Assembly: GCA_022841345.1 (NCBI GenBank)
Contig: JALHRR010000016.1
Coordinates: 1 to 64,000 of the forward strand
DNA: 64,000 bases
DNA from: Saprospiraceae bacterium
Lineage (GTDB): Bacteria > Bacteroidota > Bacteroidia > Chitinophagales > Saprospiraceae
Direction: 5' to 3'
A program made the position numbers and the translations under genes. Below are positions 1 through 9,286 of the stretch, in pieces. The notes under the pieces are model-generated. The model saw nothing but the letters and a program-made list of their open reading frames with translations, had not been told where the DNA came from and ran no database searches. How positions within the stretch are numbered: position 1 is the stretch's first letter; each line of letters opens with the position of its first letter.

Positions 1-204
1 CATATTTACATATACGCTTTGGACTTGAAACAATTGCTTACACAACGAAAACCAGTATGCATTGCATAGGGTTGGGTAAGGGATAGATAATTTATTATTT
101 TTTTCAGGGGGAATTGCAATTTAGCCTGAATGAGGTAGTGATTGAACTACGGGAACGGAATAGGAGTGTTGAGAAAGGCTAAAAAGGAGCAATAGTAATG
201 GCTA

Positions 205-243
205 TAAAAAAGTAATGGTGTTTCATCATCATGAAACACCATT
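205..243 (-). terminator. Probable intrinsic terminator (minus strand)
   Basis: A perfect 13-bp stem (214-226 with 231-243) closes a CATC loop. Read on the minus strand it is followed directly by ACTTTTTT (plus-strand A-run at 206-212). It lies about 150 bp past the end of the LytTR gene, so it could end that transcript or an unseen short one. Confidence 0.55.
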
Positions 244-319
244 GCAACCTTAAAAATGCGCACAAATTGTTATACCCGATAGAATCAGATATGATACAAA
301 AATATGTTTATCATCTTTA

Positions 320-350
320 AAATGGAAAAGGCTTTATTGGACTAGCCTTT
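320..350 (-). terminator. Weak terminator-like hairpin after the LytTR gene
   Basis: AAAGGCT (327-333) pairs with AGCCTTT (344-350) around a 10-nt loop. On the minus strand a broken T-tract follows. It is closer to the LytTR stop than the stronger hairpin at 205-243, but the stem is short and the T-tract interrupted. Confidence 0.3.
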
Positions 351-390
351 ATTTTGTGTGAAGGCACCGGATTTGTGAGTGAAGGCCAGT

Positions 391-1140
391 TTAAAGCTTT
401 AAGAATCTTTCCAAAAAGAAGTTTTTCTGATTGGAAGCCACATCTACCAGGACTCCATCTGACATCTCAATTTGTACACCGTCTGATTTGTTTAGTTTGA
501 TAACATGTTCAGGATTGACCAGATGCGATCTGTGAACTCTGATAAAACCGTATGGCTCCAGAATTTCTTCAAATTGACGCAGCGTTTTAGTAACCATTAC
601 TTTTCTGGCACCATTGACTACAACTATAGTGTAGTTACTGGAAGCTTCACATCTGATGATATCCTTTACTTCGACAAATATTACAGCATCCTGCTGTGTC
701 AGTCCAAGCTTATGGTTTTGCGACTTTTCAGTCTTCATATTGTGAACCAAAGCCTTATATCGCTCCAATTCTTTCTTACTATTGAGCCTTTCTTTGCACC
801 TGTTAAATGCAGCTTTGAGGTCTTCTTTATTCAGTGGTTTTAAAAGATAATCCACTACACTCATCTTTAGGGCATTGATGGCATAATTTTCATGACCCGT
901 TACAATGATAATCTCCGGGTGCTCGTCGCTTAGTTCTTTCAGGAAGTCCATGCCACTCATCCCCGGCATTTCAATATCCAGGAAAATTATATCTGTTTTA
1001 AGAGCATAGATTTTTGATAAGGCAGACTCAGCATCAGAGAAGACCTCCTGAATTTCTAGTTCTGGGAGTTCTTTCTTAATCAATGCGGCCAATAAAGTAC
1101 GGGTCGCTGCATCATCATCAATTAAAACGCATTTAAACAT
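391..1140 (-). CDS. LytTR-family response regulator
   Basis: Two-domain response regulator of 249 residues. The receiver domain (about 1-120) has the acidic cluster DDD at 8-10, phospho-acceptor Asp55 in FLDIEMPG and the conserved Lys101 in LLKPL. The C-terminal LytTR DNA-binding domain (about 145-249) carries the family pattern IRCEASSNYT and FIRVHRSHLVN. Such proteins usually work with a LytS-type kinase, but no kinase is adjacent here, so it looks like an orphan regulator; the only kinase of that type in the window (14.0 kb) has its own partner. Target genes are unknown. The 77-residue reading frame upstream on the other strand has no coding character and I leave it out. Confidence 0.93.
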   Translation of the reverse strand: MFKCVLIDDDAATRTLLAALIKKELPELEIQEVFSDAESALSKIYALKTDIIFLDIEMPGMSGMDFLKELSDEHPEIIIVTGHENYAINALKMSVVDYLLKPLNKEDLKAAFNRCKERLNSKKELERYKALVHNMKTEKSQNHKLGLTQQDAVIFVEVKDIIRCEASSNYTIVVVNGARKVMVTKTLRQFEEILEPYGFIRVHRSHLVNPEHVIKLNKSDGVQIEMSDGVLVDVASNQKNFFLERFLKL

Positions 1141-2040
1141 AAGGTTCGGTCTTGTATTGCTTAGTTGGATTTGGATGAACCAAAAGAAATTACCTTTTGC
1201 TGCATGGATACAAATCGGTATAAAGGTAAATCAATAATTTGTATAAATAATATTTCAGTATCTAAGTATTTTAAAAATATTAAACTTGGGCGTAATATGA
1301 ACAATCAAACCGGGATTCTCCGTATCACCCTTCCTGGAATATCTCATCAGCATTCTGTTTACATGAATGGAAATGAAGCTCAGAAGGCTCTGGAGTAGTG
1401 TTGTTTGATGCAACGCTAATCAGTCTTTGGAGGGCAGGGCATAGCAGTAGATATTCCAATAATTGACACACTTAATTGGTGTATATCCGGCAGCAATCCT
1501 GTCAAAGTTACATGGGTGCTCTTTTTTTAGCTCCAGTAAGGGAATTTGCTGTAAATGCTTCCGAAAAGTGAAAGCAAATCCTGTCTTTTCCTGGAGTCAG
1601 CTATAGGAATGATCGTTTTAATGGCCTTTAAGATCTAACCGAATATTATAGATTTTTAAATCCGGCAAAATAAAAAATATCATCTGCCTATTATTGTCTG
1701 GGCAAACTGACAGTAGTTATTAATGCCAAAAGTATAAAGATAACCACTACTTAACCTCTTCATTGGCTGCTCAAAGATCTGTTGATTTTTTTATCTGAAA
1801 CCCCAAAATTAAGGGATATATTATACTTCATTTTCATTAGTTGCTTAGCGCTGATATGCGCTTTGTTCAATAGTCAGAAATAATCCCCCAGGATGTAAGG
1901 ACAAAGCCTCAGTTCAATTCCCAGGGCGTTGGGGATTTTGCATACAACGTTTAGGGATTAATTGAAGTTAACAAAAGATAGTGTTATATGTAAAGCCTTT
2001 ACTTTGTTAATTATATTATCTTAGCCTTAAAATACACTCT
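1141..2040. other. 900-bp gap without a convincing gene
   Basis: AT-rich sequence between the divergent LytTR regulator and DUF3857 operon; it must hold promoters for both. A possible long hairpin pairs AATCCCC (about 1882) with GGGGATT (about 1931). No tRNA, repeat or good reading frame is visible. A TATCTTAG element at 2017-2024 resembles the Bacteroidota -7 box with one mismatch and could serve the gene at 2041, but I see no -33 partner. Confidence 0.4.
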
Positions 2041-4032
2041 ATGCACTTTAGAAACATCTTATTATTTTGTTGTTTATTGATAAATAGCCATATTGTCTTC
2101 TCGCAGGTCCAAAGCATTGTATCCAACGAAAAATTATTAAAACAATATCTGGAACAGTCAGTTTTTGAGATTGACAGCTCAGCTATAGCTATTGTGCTCT
2201 ATGACAGATGCGATTTTGATTTCAACAACCAGACCCTCCTGGCAAAATCCTATCATGAACGAACTATAAAAATCCTAAATAAAAGTGCCCTGGATCTGGC
2301 AACTGTTTCCATTCCTCTTACGCAATTAGTGAACATAAGAAAAATCAAAGCTTTTACTTATAATAACGAAAACGGCCAAATGGTCCAGCAAAAGATCGAA
2401 AAAGAAGATGTCATTGGTGAGAAATTAATAGATGAGATTGAAATATATAAATTTACTTTTCCTCAGGTCAAAGAAGGCTCCATCATTCACTATAGCTATG
2501 TTATTGAATACTCAGACATGGAAATTCCTTCTGAATGGTACTACCAAAGCGATTATCCTTGTCTAAACTCAATTTATTCTATAAACATCCCTGAAGTTAT
2601 CAAATACACTGCTGTTGAAAGGTCTTCTGTATCAACTACTATTGTAAAGAAAGAAAAAGAACTTGAAGCATGTGAGTCATGTAGCTACAAGGTGGAATTT
2701 CCAGGAAGGTATGTCTACCAGGTTTGGGCAAGAAAGAATATTCCAGCTTTCAAAAATGAGCCCTATTCTTATGCCAGCAACAATTATAAAGATCGTATAA
2801 AATTTCATTATAAAGCTTTCGCAGATGATAATGGTAAATATATACCCATCAACGATAACTGGGCTTCTGTCAATAAAAGATACTATGCTCCGGATACAGA
2901 TTACAGGCAGGCTTATAACTCAAATTCTTTTTTAAAGAAAACAATAGAAGACGTGACAGACAAACAACTTCCAGATTTGGACAATGCTAAGGCAATATTC
3001 AAATTTGTCAGAGACAGTATTCAATTGAGAACAGGATATAAAAAAAGTAGTGCTAATCAATTAAAATATATTTTGGAACACCGGGAAGCAGGATATTATG
3101 GTACCAATATACTATTAACTGCATTGTTAAGAAAAGCTGGATTTAACAGCTATCTCGTATTGCTGGCGACTAAGGAGAATGAAATGCTTAATGCTGTTTA
3201 TCCGGATCCTGGGAATATCAATTATGTCGTTTCTCTCCTGAAAATGGACGGAAAAGAATATTTCCTGGATGCTACTGATAAATTTATGCCATTTGGCCGT
3301 TTGCCCTATGAATGCTATAATGGCTTCAGCTGGGTGCTGAATGAAACAGGAGTCGAAATCAACTTAGCCCCTGAAAATGTTCAGTCCGGATTTGTGGGAA
3401 TTTACTCATTATATCCGGATTCGGAAGATTCTGCGAAATTACAGCTCAAGGCAGAATATATGGCCGATGATTATATGAGTGTTACCTTGAGACAGAGGAT
3501 GAATGAAGATTCAATGTATCTGAAGAAATATTACCAAAAACTATTGGATGCCAATGCAGAGTTTTCTTATGACGATATTTCGCTCTCGATCGATAATTTG
3601 ATGGACATCGATAAAAATCTCAAAATACAAGTACTGACAACAATGAATTTGTCTGATGACATCATTTATATGAATCCATATTTTCACAAATTTTTTGAAA
3701 GTAATCCATTTAAAGATGCTGAACGAAGCTTACCAATTATCATGGATCATAAATATAATTATAATTATGTGTTCAATTTTAAGCTACCAAAAGGATATAT
3801 TCTTGATGAATATCCTGAATCCGCTATATATCAGCTTAGTGATGAAAAAATAATCGAATTAACAAATCTGGTTAATTATGATCAGAATCTAAACGAATTA
3901 AATATAAGATGCAAATTCAAGCTGAACAGTATCGAATTACCAATAGATGAATATGAGGCTATCAAGGCAATATTTGCACAGGTGATAGAAGAGCAGAATA
4001 AAAATGTAGTGATCAAGAGAGTAAAAAATTAA
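2041..4032 (+). CDS. Secreted DUF3857 / transglutaminase-like protein, likely inactive
   Basis: 663-residue exported protein: signal peptide at 1-21 ending at FSQ, a DUF3857 beta domain (about 50-220), a transglutaminase-like core (about 290-440) and a DUF3858-like C-terminal region. The core keeps the fold signature (LLTALLRKAGF, YFLDATDKFMPFG), but where an active enzyme has GxC it reads AGYYGTN, so the catalytic Cys is absent. It is followed after 4 bp by a second family member that does keep Cys, which suggests an operon of one structural and one possibly catalytic partner. The family is abundant in Bacteroidota; its physiological substrate is not known. Probably periplasmic. Confidence 0.88.
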   Translation: MHFRNILLFCCLLINSHIVFSQVQSIVSNEKLLKQYLEQSVFEIDSSAIAIVLYDRCDFDFNNQTLLAKSYHERTIKILNKSALDLATVSIPLTQLVNIRKIKAFTYNNENGQMVQQKIEKEDVIGEKLIDEIEIYKFTFPQVKEGSIIHYSYVIEYSDMEIPSEWYYQSDYPCLNSIYSINIPEVIKYTAVERSSVSTTIVKKEKELEACESCSYKVEFPGRYVYQVWARKNIPAFKNEPYSYASNNYKDRIKFHYKAFADDNGKYIPINDNWASVNKRYYAPDTDYRQAYNSNSFLKKTIEDVTDKQLPDLDNAKAIFKFVRDSIQLRTGYKKSSANQLKYILEHREAGYYGTNILLTALLRKAGFNSYLVLLATKENEMLNAVYPDPGNINYVVSLLKMDGKEYFLDATDKFMPFGRLPYECYNGFSWVLNETGVEINLAPENVQSGFVGIYSLYPDSEDSAKLQLKAEYMADDYMSVTLRQRMNEDSMYLKKYYQKLLDANAEFSYDDISLSIDNLMDIDKNLKIQVLTTMNLSDDIIYMNPYFHKFFESNPFKDAERSLPIIMDHKYNYNYVFNFKLPKGYILDEYPESAIYQLSDEKIIELTNLVNYDQNLNELNIRCKFKLNSIELPIDEYEAIKAIFAQVIEEQNKNVVIKRVKN

Positions 4033-4036
4033 GGGG

Positions 4037-5968
4037 ATGAATAGTATCAGGACAACTTTCCGGATTATCATTTTATCTGTATGTTTTCAAATTGTGCTTA
4101 CAGCAAATGACACTTATAATTATGCCGTTTCTGGGATTCCTGAGGGTCTTTCAGAAAATGCCAATGCTATAATGAGATATTATGAGAGAGAAATAGAAAT
4201 AATCAACTCCTCTGCATATTTACACAAAGAGAGATATGCCATTACAATATTAAATGGAAAAGGAAAGCTCTATGACAGGCTGTATGAGGTTTATGGTGAG
4301 CTGATAAAAATAAAGAAGATATCCGGAGTATTGTATGATTCCACCGGTAAGGTTATTAAAAAAATGAAACTTAAAGATGCTACAGATGTATCATCTTACA
4401 TATCAAGTGCTGTGTTTCATGACGATATCCGCTTTAAAATGTATGATTTCAATTGCCTGCAATACCCGTACACTGTTGCTTTTGATATAGAAACCGAATA
4501 CACAACTTTTTTGATGCCCGACTGGATTGTTCAGCCCGGGAATGATATTGCAATAGAAAAAACAACTTTTACAGTTAAATGCCCAAAAGAATTAAGTTTG
4601 CGATACCGTGAATATTTAATGCCAGGTGGAACTTTGTTGCATAGTGAAGCAGATAACCGGATAGTCTGGCAATGGCAGATTGTTGAATATAAGGCTTCCA
4701 AATATCAACCTTACTCAATCATAGGAAATTATTCAGTTCCTGCTGTGGCTATTGCACCGGGCTTTTTTCAATTGAAGCAATTCAAAGGTGATATGAGCTC
4801 CTGGAAATCTTTCAGTTCATTTTTATATGAGATGAATGCTGAAAGAGATCAGCTACCCTCCGAACATAAAACATTTATTCATAAATTAACTGAAGGATTC
4901 GTTACTGATCAAGAAAAGATAAATGCCATTTATGAATATATGCAACAAAACCTGAGATATGTGGCAATAGAATATGGTATTTCGGGTTGGCAAACATATG
5001 ACGCTGCAAGCGTTGTAAAAACAGGCTATGGGGATTGTAAAGGCCTTACAAACTATATGAAAGCCGCATTAAATGAAATCGGCATTTCATCATATGCCGC
5101 TTTGGTAAATGCGGGGGAAGATTATTATAAACTGGATGAATCCTTTCCTTCTAATCGCTTTAATCATGTGATATTATGCATCCCTACTGATGAAGATACT
5201 ATATGGGTGGAGTGTACCAGCCAGTATTTATCATTGGGTTATTTAAGCGCGTTTACACAGGATAGAAATGTACTTTTAATAAAAAAAGAGGGTGGAGAAT
5301 TGTGCAGAACGCCAAAATATTATAAACAAAATAATGCCACCCATCGTAAAATTCAGATTACGTATGATCCTGCACAAGAGGATCAATTCCTACGTATCCA
5401 GGGTAGTTATTCCGGAATGGCGAGTGACAATATAATACAATTTGTGCGCTCTTCAAGTGAGAAAGACATCCGGGAGCAAAGGAGTGAAAAGTACGGTTTT
5501 CAGAGCGCTGCAGTCAGCGAGTACAAACAGAATATCCAATTCAGTCAGTTTATTCCAACTTTCCACGAAACAATAAGCTTAAAGGTCAAAGGTCTCTTTA
5601 ATAATACCCAGAGAAGGGTTTTTGTCAATACTACCTGGTATTCCAACCCCATGAACAAGATAGAGCAAGAGGGTAAAAGAACCGCTCCCATAGTCATTGA
5701 AAAGCAAATGCTCATGGTAGATACAATACAAATTGATCTGCCCCGGGAAATTGCAATAGAATCCTTACCTACATCATTTAAAGACACATTTCCTTTTGCT
5801 AGTGTCAGCTTGGATGTAAAAAGCCTGAATGACAAAATAATTATAATCCGAATATTTGAGCAGGAGGAAGGTGTTTATGATGCTAATGAATTTGAAAATT
5901 ATCAAAAAATCTATACTACTATGGAGAAAATGAACAGTAAAATGAAAATAGTCCTCAATCGAATTTAA
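4037..5968 (+). CDS. Secreted DUF3857 / transglutaminase-like protein, Cys present
   Basis: 643-residue exported protein with signal peptide (about 1-22), DUF3857 domain (about 40-230) and transglutaminase core (about 280-450). The core has the nucleophile context GYGDCKGLTNYMKAAL, the His in NRFNHVILC and WVECTSQ, where this family often has Glu in place of the classical Asp. It starts 4 bp after the previous stop with GGGG just upstream, so the two genes are co-transcribed and probably translationally coupled. The proteins share layout but little sequence, consistent with old duplication. Function is inferred to be envelope or peptide processing; substrate unknown. Confidence 0.88.
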   Translation: MNSIRTTFRIIILSVCFQIVLTANDTYNYAVSGIPEGLSENANAIMRYYEREIEIINSSAYLHKERYAITILNGKGKLYDRLYEVYGELIKIKKISGVLYDSTGKVIKKMKLKDATDVSSYISSAVFHDDIRFKMYDFNCLQYPYTVAFDIETEYTTFLMPDWIVQPGNDIAIEKTTFTVKCPKELSLRYREYLMPGGTLLHSEADNRIVWQWQIVEYKASKYQPYSIIGNYSVPAVAIAPGFFQLKQFKGDMSSWKSFSSFLYEMNAERDQLPSEHKTFIHKLTEGFVTDQEKINAIYEYMQQNLRYVAIEYGISGWQTYDAASVVKTGYGDCKGLTNYMKAALNEIGISSYAALVNAGEDYYKLDESFPSNRFNHVILCIPTDEDTIWVECTSQYLSLGYLSAFTQDRNVLLIKKEGGELCRTPKYYKQNNATHRKIQITYDPAQEDQFLRIQGSYSGMASDNIIQFVRSSSEKDIREQRSEKYGFQSAAVSEYKQNIQFSQFIPTFHETISLKVKGLFNNTQRRVFVNTTWYSNPMNKIEQEGKRTAPIVIEKQMLMVDTIQIDLPREIAIESLPTSFKDTFPFASVSLDVKSLNDKIIIIRIFEQEEGVYDANEFENYQKIYTTMEKMNSKMKIVLNRI

Positions 5969-6262
5969 TCTTGAATGCGCTGGTTCATTGAATATAATTT
6001 AATTCTTGTCTGCAGTATTCCATAAGATGCTGTATTAGATTCAACTGATGCATCCTGATGTAAGTAAAGTGGAAGATTACAATGGATAGATTTCAGACTC
6101 CATTTTTATCGAAATCTACAAAATCCATTACTTGGGGTTGATAATTCATTCAAAAGACACCAAAAAAATGTCCCAGTTGGGGGCCAGAAAACATTCGTTA
6201 ATTCTTAGGTGTCCTAAGGCGAAAAATGGGGGATATGTTGATTCATTTCCAGTAGAAAACTT

Positions 6263-7306
6263 CTAGCGCGTTCCCTGGTTTTCTTTTCTGTATGCTGGCA
6301 GATCGATTCTTTTTAAGAGAATAGCATTTCTATCCCAGATTGAAATCGTCTTAAACCTGCTGGAGGTGACTATTTTTTCTCCATTTCGATCCCAGTCTAT
6401 ACCCCATAATTTGTTGTTGGAATCCTGGACGCCCTCATGAAGTAATTCTCCTGTTTCAGTCCAAATTCTTAATATGTCGCTGGCGGTAGCCAGTCTGGTT
6501 CCCTGGTGATTCCAGCTGAGATTTCTGATTTCTGCTTTATTACCGGATACACTTCTGATGTATGTGCCATCTTTTGACCAAAAATGCAACAATGAGGGCA
6601 CGTTTTCTCCTTCCGAATTGTATCCATAGTCTCCTGTTACAAAAAACAATCCTGAGGGATGCCAACTGGTACTGAGTATAATAGCAGCCGGATTTTTGTG
6701 CTCCATTACCTTCAATACTGTTCCATCTGCATTGAAAAGATTAATCTGGAAATTAGTAGCTACAAAAATATTTTCTGCAGGATGCCAGTCAAGACTCAGG
6801 TAAGACTTACCCGGGATTTCTGGATCATAAGGAACTTGTATATCTTTAATCAAATCACCTGCATCATTCCAAATTTTAATTGCGGACTCCAGATCTGCTA
6901 CCGCAAACAAAGTACCATCATGACTCCATCCGATAGCACGTGACCCTCCTTCACTATTCAGGTATTCTATTTCTTCGGTTTGAATGTGCAAAAATCCAGC
7001 ATATTTGTCAAGTGTAGCAAAGGCCAATTTGTTGCCGGATGGATGCCATTTTGCTGCATGTATCCAGGAATCGATCTCATATTGAGAATGAAGTTTCAAA
7101 TTACTGCTGTGATAAATACGCAGAACACTATCGACTCCTCCTATAGCAATGAGCTTATTATCCGGACTCCAGGCTGCGGTCCAGAATTGACGATTGTAAC
7201 TGTCATCGTAATCATGCTGTGTAATATGCCGAATGCTTCCTGTGCAGGAACTCATCCATGCAACACTTATGATTACCCGGACTATCAATTTTATCGATTT
7301 TTCCAT
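6263..7306 (-). CDS. WD40-repeat lipoprotein
   Basis: 347 residues. An N-terminal membrane segment ends in MSSC at residue 21, a likely lipoprotein cysteine. The rest is a series of WD40-type blades, visible as recurring AAWSPDNKLIAIGG, AKWHPSGNKLAFAT, IGWSHDGTLFAVAD, LDWHPAENIFVATN, TSWHPSGLFFVTGD, LSWNHQGTRLATAS and IDWDRNGEKIVTSS. This gives about seven blades, enough for one propeller. Such propellers act as protein-binding scaffolds; no catalytic residues are expected. It stands alone with its own promoter (TACATTTG at 7366-7359) and no operon partner, so the binding partner is unknown. Confidence 0.85.
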   Translation of the reverse strand: MEKSIKLIVRVIISVAWMSSCTGSIRHITQHDYDDSYNRQFWTAAWSPDNKLIAIGGVDSVLRIYHSSNLKLHSQYEIDSWIHAAKWHPSGNKLAFATLDKYAGFLHIQTEEIEYLNSEGGSRAIGWSHDGTLFAVADLESAIKIWNDAGDLIKDIQVPYDPEIPGKSYLSLDWHPAENIFVATNFQINLFNADGTVLKVMEHKNPAAIILSTSWHPSGLFFVTGDYGYNSEGENVPSLLHFWSKDGTYIRSVSGNKAEIRNLSWNHQGTRLATASDILRIWTETGELLHEGVQDSNNKLWGIDWDRNGEKIVTSSRFKTISIWDRNAILLKRIDLPAYRKENQGTR

Positions 7307-7358
7307 AATTTGACATTTACATGAAATGGATGAACCGTTAAAGGATCAGCATCACCTG

Positions 7359-7385
7359 CAAATGTAAAGCCAATGATGGAATCAA
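7359..7385 (-). promoter_or_regulatory. Promoter of the WD40 lipoprotein gene
   Basis: On the minus strand, TACATTTG (7366-7359) matches TAnnTTTG exactly, with TTG (7385-7383) 16 bp upstream as the -33 element. It lies 53 bp before the ATG at 7306. Confidence 0.55.
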
Positions 7386-7459
7386 AAAACTAAGATGAAT
7401 ATTTCAGATGTTATAACTGTGATTTATTGTATCAACAACTTTAATAATGATTCCCGGGG

Positions 7460-8101
7460 TCAATTAATGATTTTCGTGTCTTCAAAAAATGTGACCTCTC
7501 CTGTCGAAATATCCTGAGTTCCACCTATAATTCCAATTTGCCCGGAGTCTATCATATCCTTAAGAATAGGACTTCTCTCATAGATAGATTTGACAGTTCG
7601 TCTGATATTTATAGCTGCTACTTTTTCTACGAATTCATCATTTTGCGAATTGCGGTCTTCTTTTGTAGTAAGCTCATCCTCCACGGCAGGGCGAATTTTT
7701 GTAAGAAGAGCCGTCAGGTTACCCATCTCTATATGGTCACAAGCTCCTTTTACAGCTCCACATTTGGAGTGACCCAGGACAACAATTATTTTGCTGCCAG
7801 CCACTTTACATCCAAACTCCATACTACCCAGAATGTCTTCATTGACAATATTTCCTGCAATTCTTACACTGAAAATATCTCCCAGACCCTGGTCAAAAAT
7901 CAACTCTGCAGAAGTACGGCTGTCTATGCATGAAAGAATCACCGCAAATGGATGCTGACCTTCAGATGTTTCATTTGCTTGCTGTAGCAGGTTTCTGTTA
8001 ATTTTGAGGTTATTAACGAATCTTTTATTTCCTTCTTCAAGCAAGTTTAGTGCCATGGAAGGTGTTATAGATGCTTGAATTTCTTTAGTGAGTGTTCTCA
8101 T
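7460..8101 (-). CDS. Beta-class carbonic anhydrase
   Basis: 213 residues, normal length for the family. It hydrates CO2 to bicarbonate in the cytoplasm. Zinc ligands are visible: Cys58 and the Asp60-Arg62 dyad in SCIDSR, then His111 and Cys114 in GHSKCGAVKGA. It stands divergent to the TetR regulator at 8317 with only about 215 bp between the start codons, so the regulator may also act on it. No transporter of the SulP or bicarbonate type is adjacent. Confidence 0.95.
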   Translation of the reverse strand: MRTLTKEIQASITPSMALNLLEEGNKRFVNNLKINRNLLQQANETSEGQHPFAVILSCIDSRTSAELIFDQGLGDIFSVRIAGNIVNEDILGSMEFGCKVAGSKIIVVLGHSKCGAVKGACDHIEMGNLTALLTKIRPAVEDELTTKEDRNSQNDEFVEKVAAINIRRTVKSIYERSPILKDMIDSGQIGIIGGTQDISTGEVTFFEDTKIIN

Positions 8102-8206
8102 ATTACCCTGATATTTAGATGTAATTTATATTCATGTTTTGATCCCAAGTGTGGAATTTCTATTCATGTTAGTTGTGCAAAAGCGTTTCACGACCTTGAA
8201 CAGAGT

Positions 8207-8245
8207 AAAGATAGTAATAGTTTATTAAAAGATAGTAACACTATC
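8207..8245. promoter_or_regulatory. Candidate TetR operator
   Basis: AAAGATAGTAA occurs twice, at 8207-8217 and 8228-8238, exactly 21 bp (two helical turns) apart. The second copy extends into a perfect inverted repeat GATAGT-AAC-ACTATC (8231-8245). The site ends 5 bp before the -33 element of the tetR promoter, the position expected for autorepression. Size and symmetry fit a TetR-family dimer; which protein binds is inferred. Confidence 0.6.
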
Positions 8246-8250
8246 TCGTG

Positions 8251-8279
8251 TTGCTTGTAAACAGTATGTTGTATCTTTG
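8251..8279 (+). promoter_or_regulatory. Promoter of the TetR-family gene
   Basis: TTG (8251-8253), 18 bp, then TATCTTTG (8272-8279), a perfect Bacteroidota -7 match. It predicts transcription from about 8286, so the start codon must be downstream; this rules out the longer frame from 8248. Confidence 0.7.
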
Positions 8280-8316
8280 GTATGTTAATACCGTAAGTTG
8301 GCAAAAACAATTTTCA

Positions 8317-8988
8317 ATGAAAATGCACTTGCATATTGTGATGAATGAGGCTTTATTTTTGAGAAATCCGGAGCAATCCGAGTTGGGCAAAAATATAGTG
8401 AAGTTTTCTATCCGATTGATATACAAAAATGGTTTTGAGTCATTTACATTTAAGAAATTGGCAGAAGAAATAGGGACTACAGAGGCCGGTATTTACAGGT
8501 ATTTTGAAAATAAACATAAACTACTTCTTTATCTAAATGCCTGGTACTGGGCTTGGCTGGAATATCAGATTAGTTTTCAGACCAATAATATTGTAAGTTC
8601 TGAAGTCAAATTGAAAAAAGTTATTAACCTGCTGGCTTCTGATATCCAGAATGATGAGCAAACGGGATTTATTGATGAGCGTTTATTACATCAGATAATA
8701 ATTTCTGAAGGATCAAAAACATATCTGACAAAGCAAGTGGGAGAGGATAATAAACAACAGTTTTTTAAGCCATTCAAAGATCTTGTGGCGGTTGTTTCAA
8801 GTATTATTCTGGAATGCAACCCTGATTACAAATATCCCAAATCTCTGGCTTCCACTATTATTGAGATGGCACATTTTCAAAACTACTTCATGTACAATCT
8901 TCCATCATTGACTGACTTTGGAGGGAATAAGGAGGAGACGGAGATTGTGGCGTTTTTGAATGATTTGGTGTTTAAGAGTATCGGGTGA
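8317..8988 (+). CDS. TetR/AcrR-family transcriptional regulator
   Basis: About 223 residues from the ATG at 8317 (8341 is also possible). The N-terminal helix-turn-helix is clear: IRLIYKNGFESFTFKKLAEE, then TTEAGIYRYFENKHKLL, the recognition-helix signature of TetR. The C-terminal ligand-binding half is divergent and gives no hint of inducer. It is divergent to carbonic anhydrase and preceded by a two-part palindromic operator, so it probably represses itself and perhaps its neighbour. Its TGA stop (8986-8988) is embedded in the first GTGATG word of the hairpin array that follows. Confidence 0.85.
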   Translation: MKMHLHIVMNEALFLRNPEQSELGKNIVKFSIRLIYKNGFESFTFKKLAEEIGTTEAGIYRYFENKHKLLLYLNAWYWAWLEYQISFQTNNIVSSEVKLKKVINLLASDIQNDEQTGFIDERLLHQIIISEGSKTYLTKQVGEDNKQQFFKPFKDLVAVVSSIILECNPDYKYPKSLASTIIEMAHFQNYFMYNLPSLTDFGGNKEETEIVAFLNDLVFKSIG

Positions 8989-9106
8989 TGTCTTGCTTCG
9001 CCTTCGGCTTGCAAGGTGATGTTTTTTCATGGTGCAAGCCATGAAAAAGTGATGTCTTTGTTCCATTTTCGGCTTCGCCTCAATGGAACAAAGGTGATGT
9101 GCGATC
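8985..9106. repeat. Hairpin array with GTGATG separators (array 1a)
   Basis: GTGATG occurs at 8985-8990, 9016-9021, 9049-9054 and 9094-9099. Each gap is filled by a different hairpin: CTTGC/GCAAG around GCC-TTC-GGC (8992-9015); TTTTTCATGG/CCATGAAAAA (9023-9048); a 12-bp stem 9056-9067 with 9082-9093 around GGC-TTC-GCC; and a weak GCGA/TCGC after the last word. Stem sequences are unrelated to each other while the separator is constant. The first separator overlaps the tetR stop codon. Function unknown. Confidence 0.8.
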
Positions 9107-9286
9107 GGAGCTCGCGGTTGAGTGGCAATTTTGTGTTTTGAGTTTGCTAGAGCTATGGGTTGTCGTACGCTAAAAGATCAACTTTCCAATGGCAGTTTGA
9201 CTTGAGACCGATAACGCCTTAACGACCCCCCCCATTCAAACCCCACACAATTCTCTTTGCTCCTCACCAGCATATGTCCTGGCCCG

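Noticed and set aside
1165-1398. 77-residue plus-strand reading frame
   Set aside because: It overlaps the upstream region of the LytTR gene, has no recognisable motif, biased composition or promoter.
1890-1945. tRNA-like T-loop (GTTCAATTC)
   Set aside because: The flanking bases do not form a T stem or an acceptor stem of seven pairs.
8248-8316. Earlier start for the TetR gene
   Set aside because: The 23 extra codons overlap the -33/-7 promoter elements and precede the conserved N-terminus.
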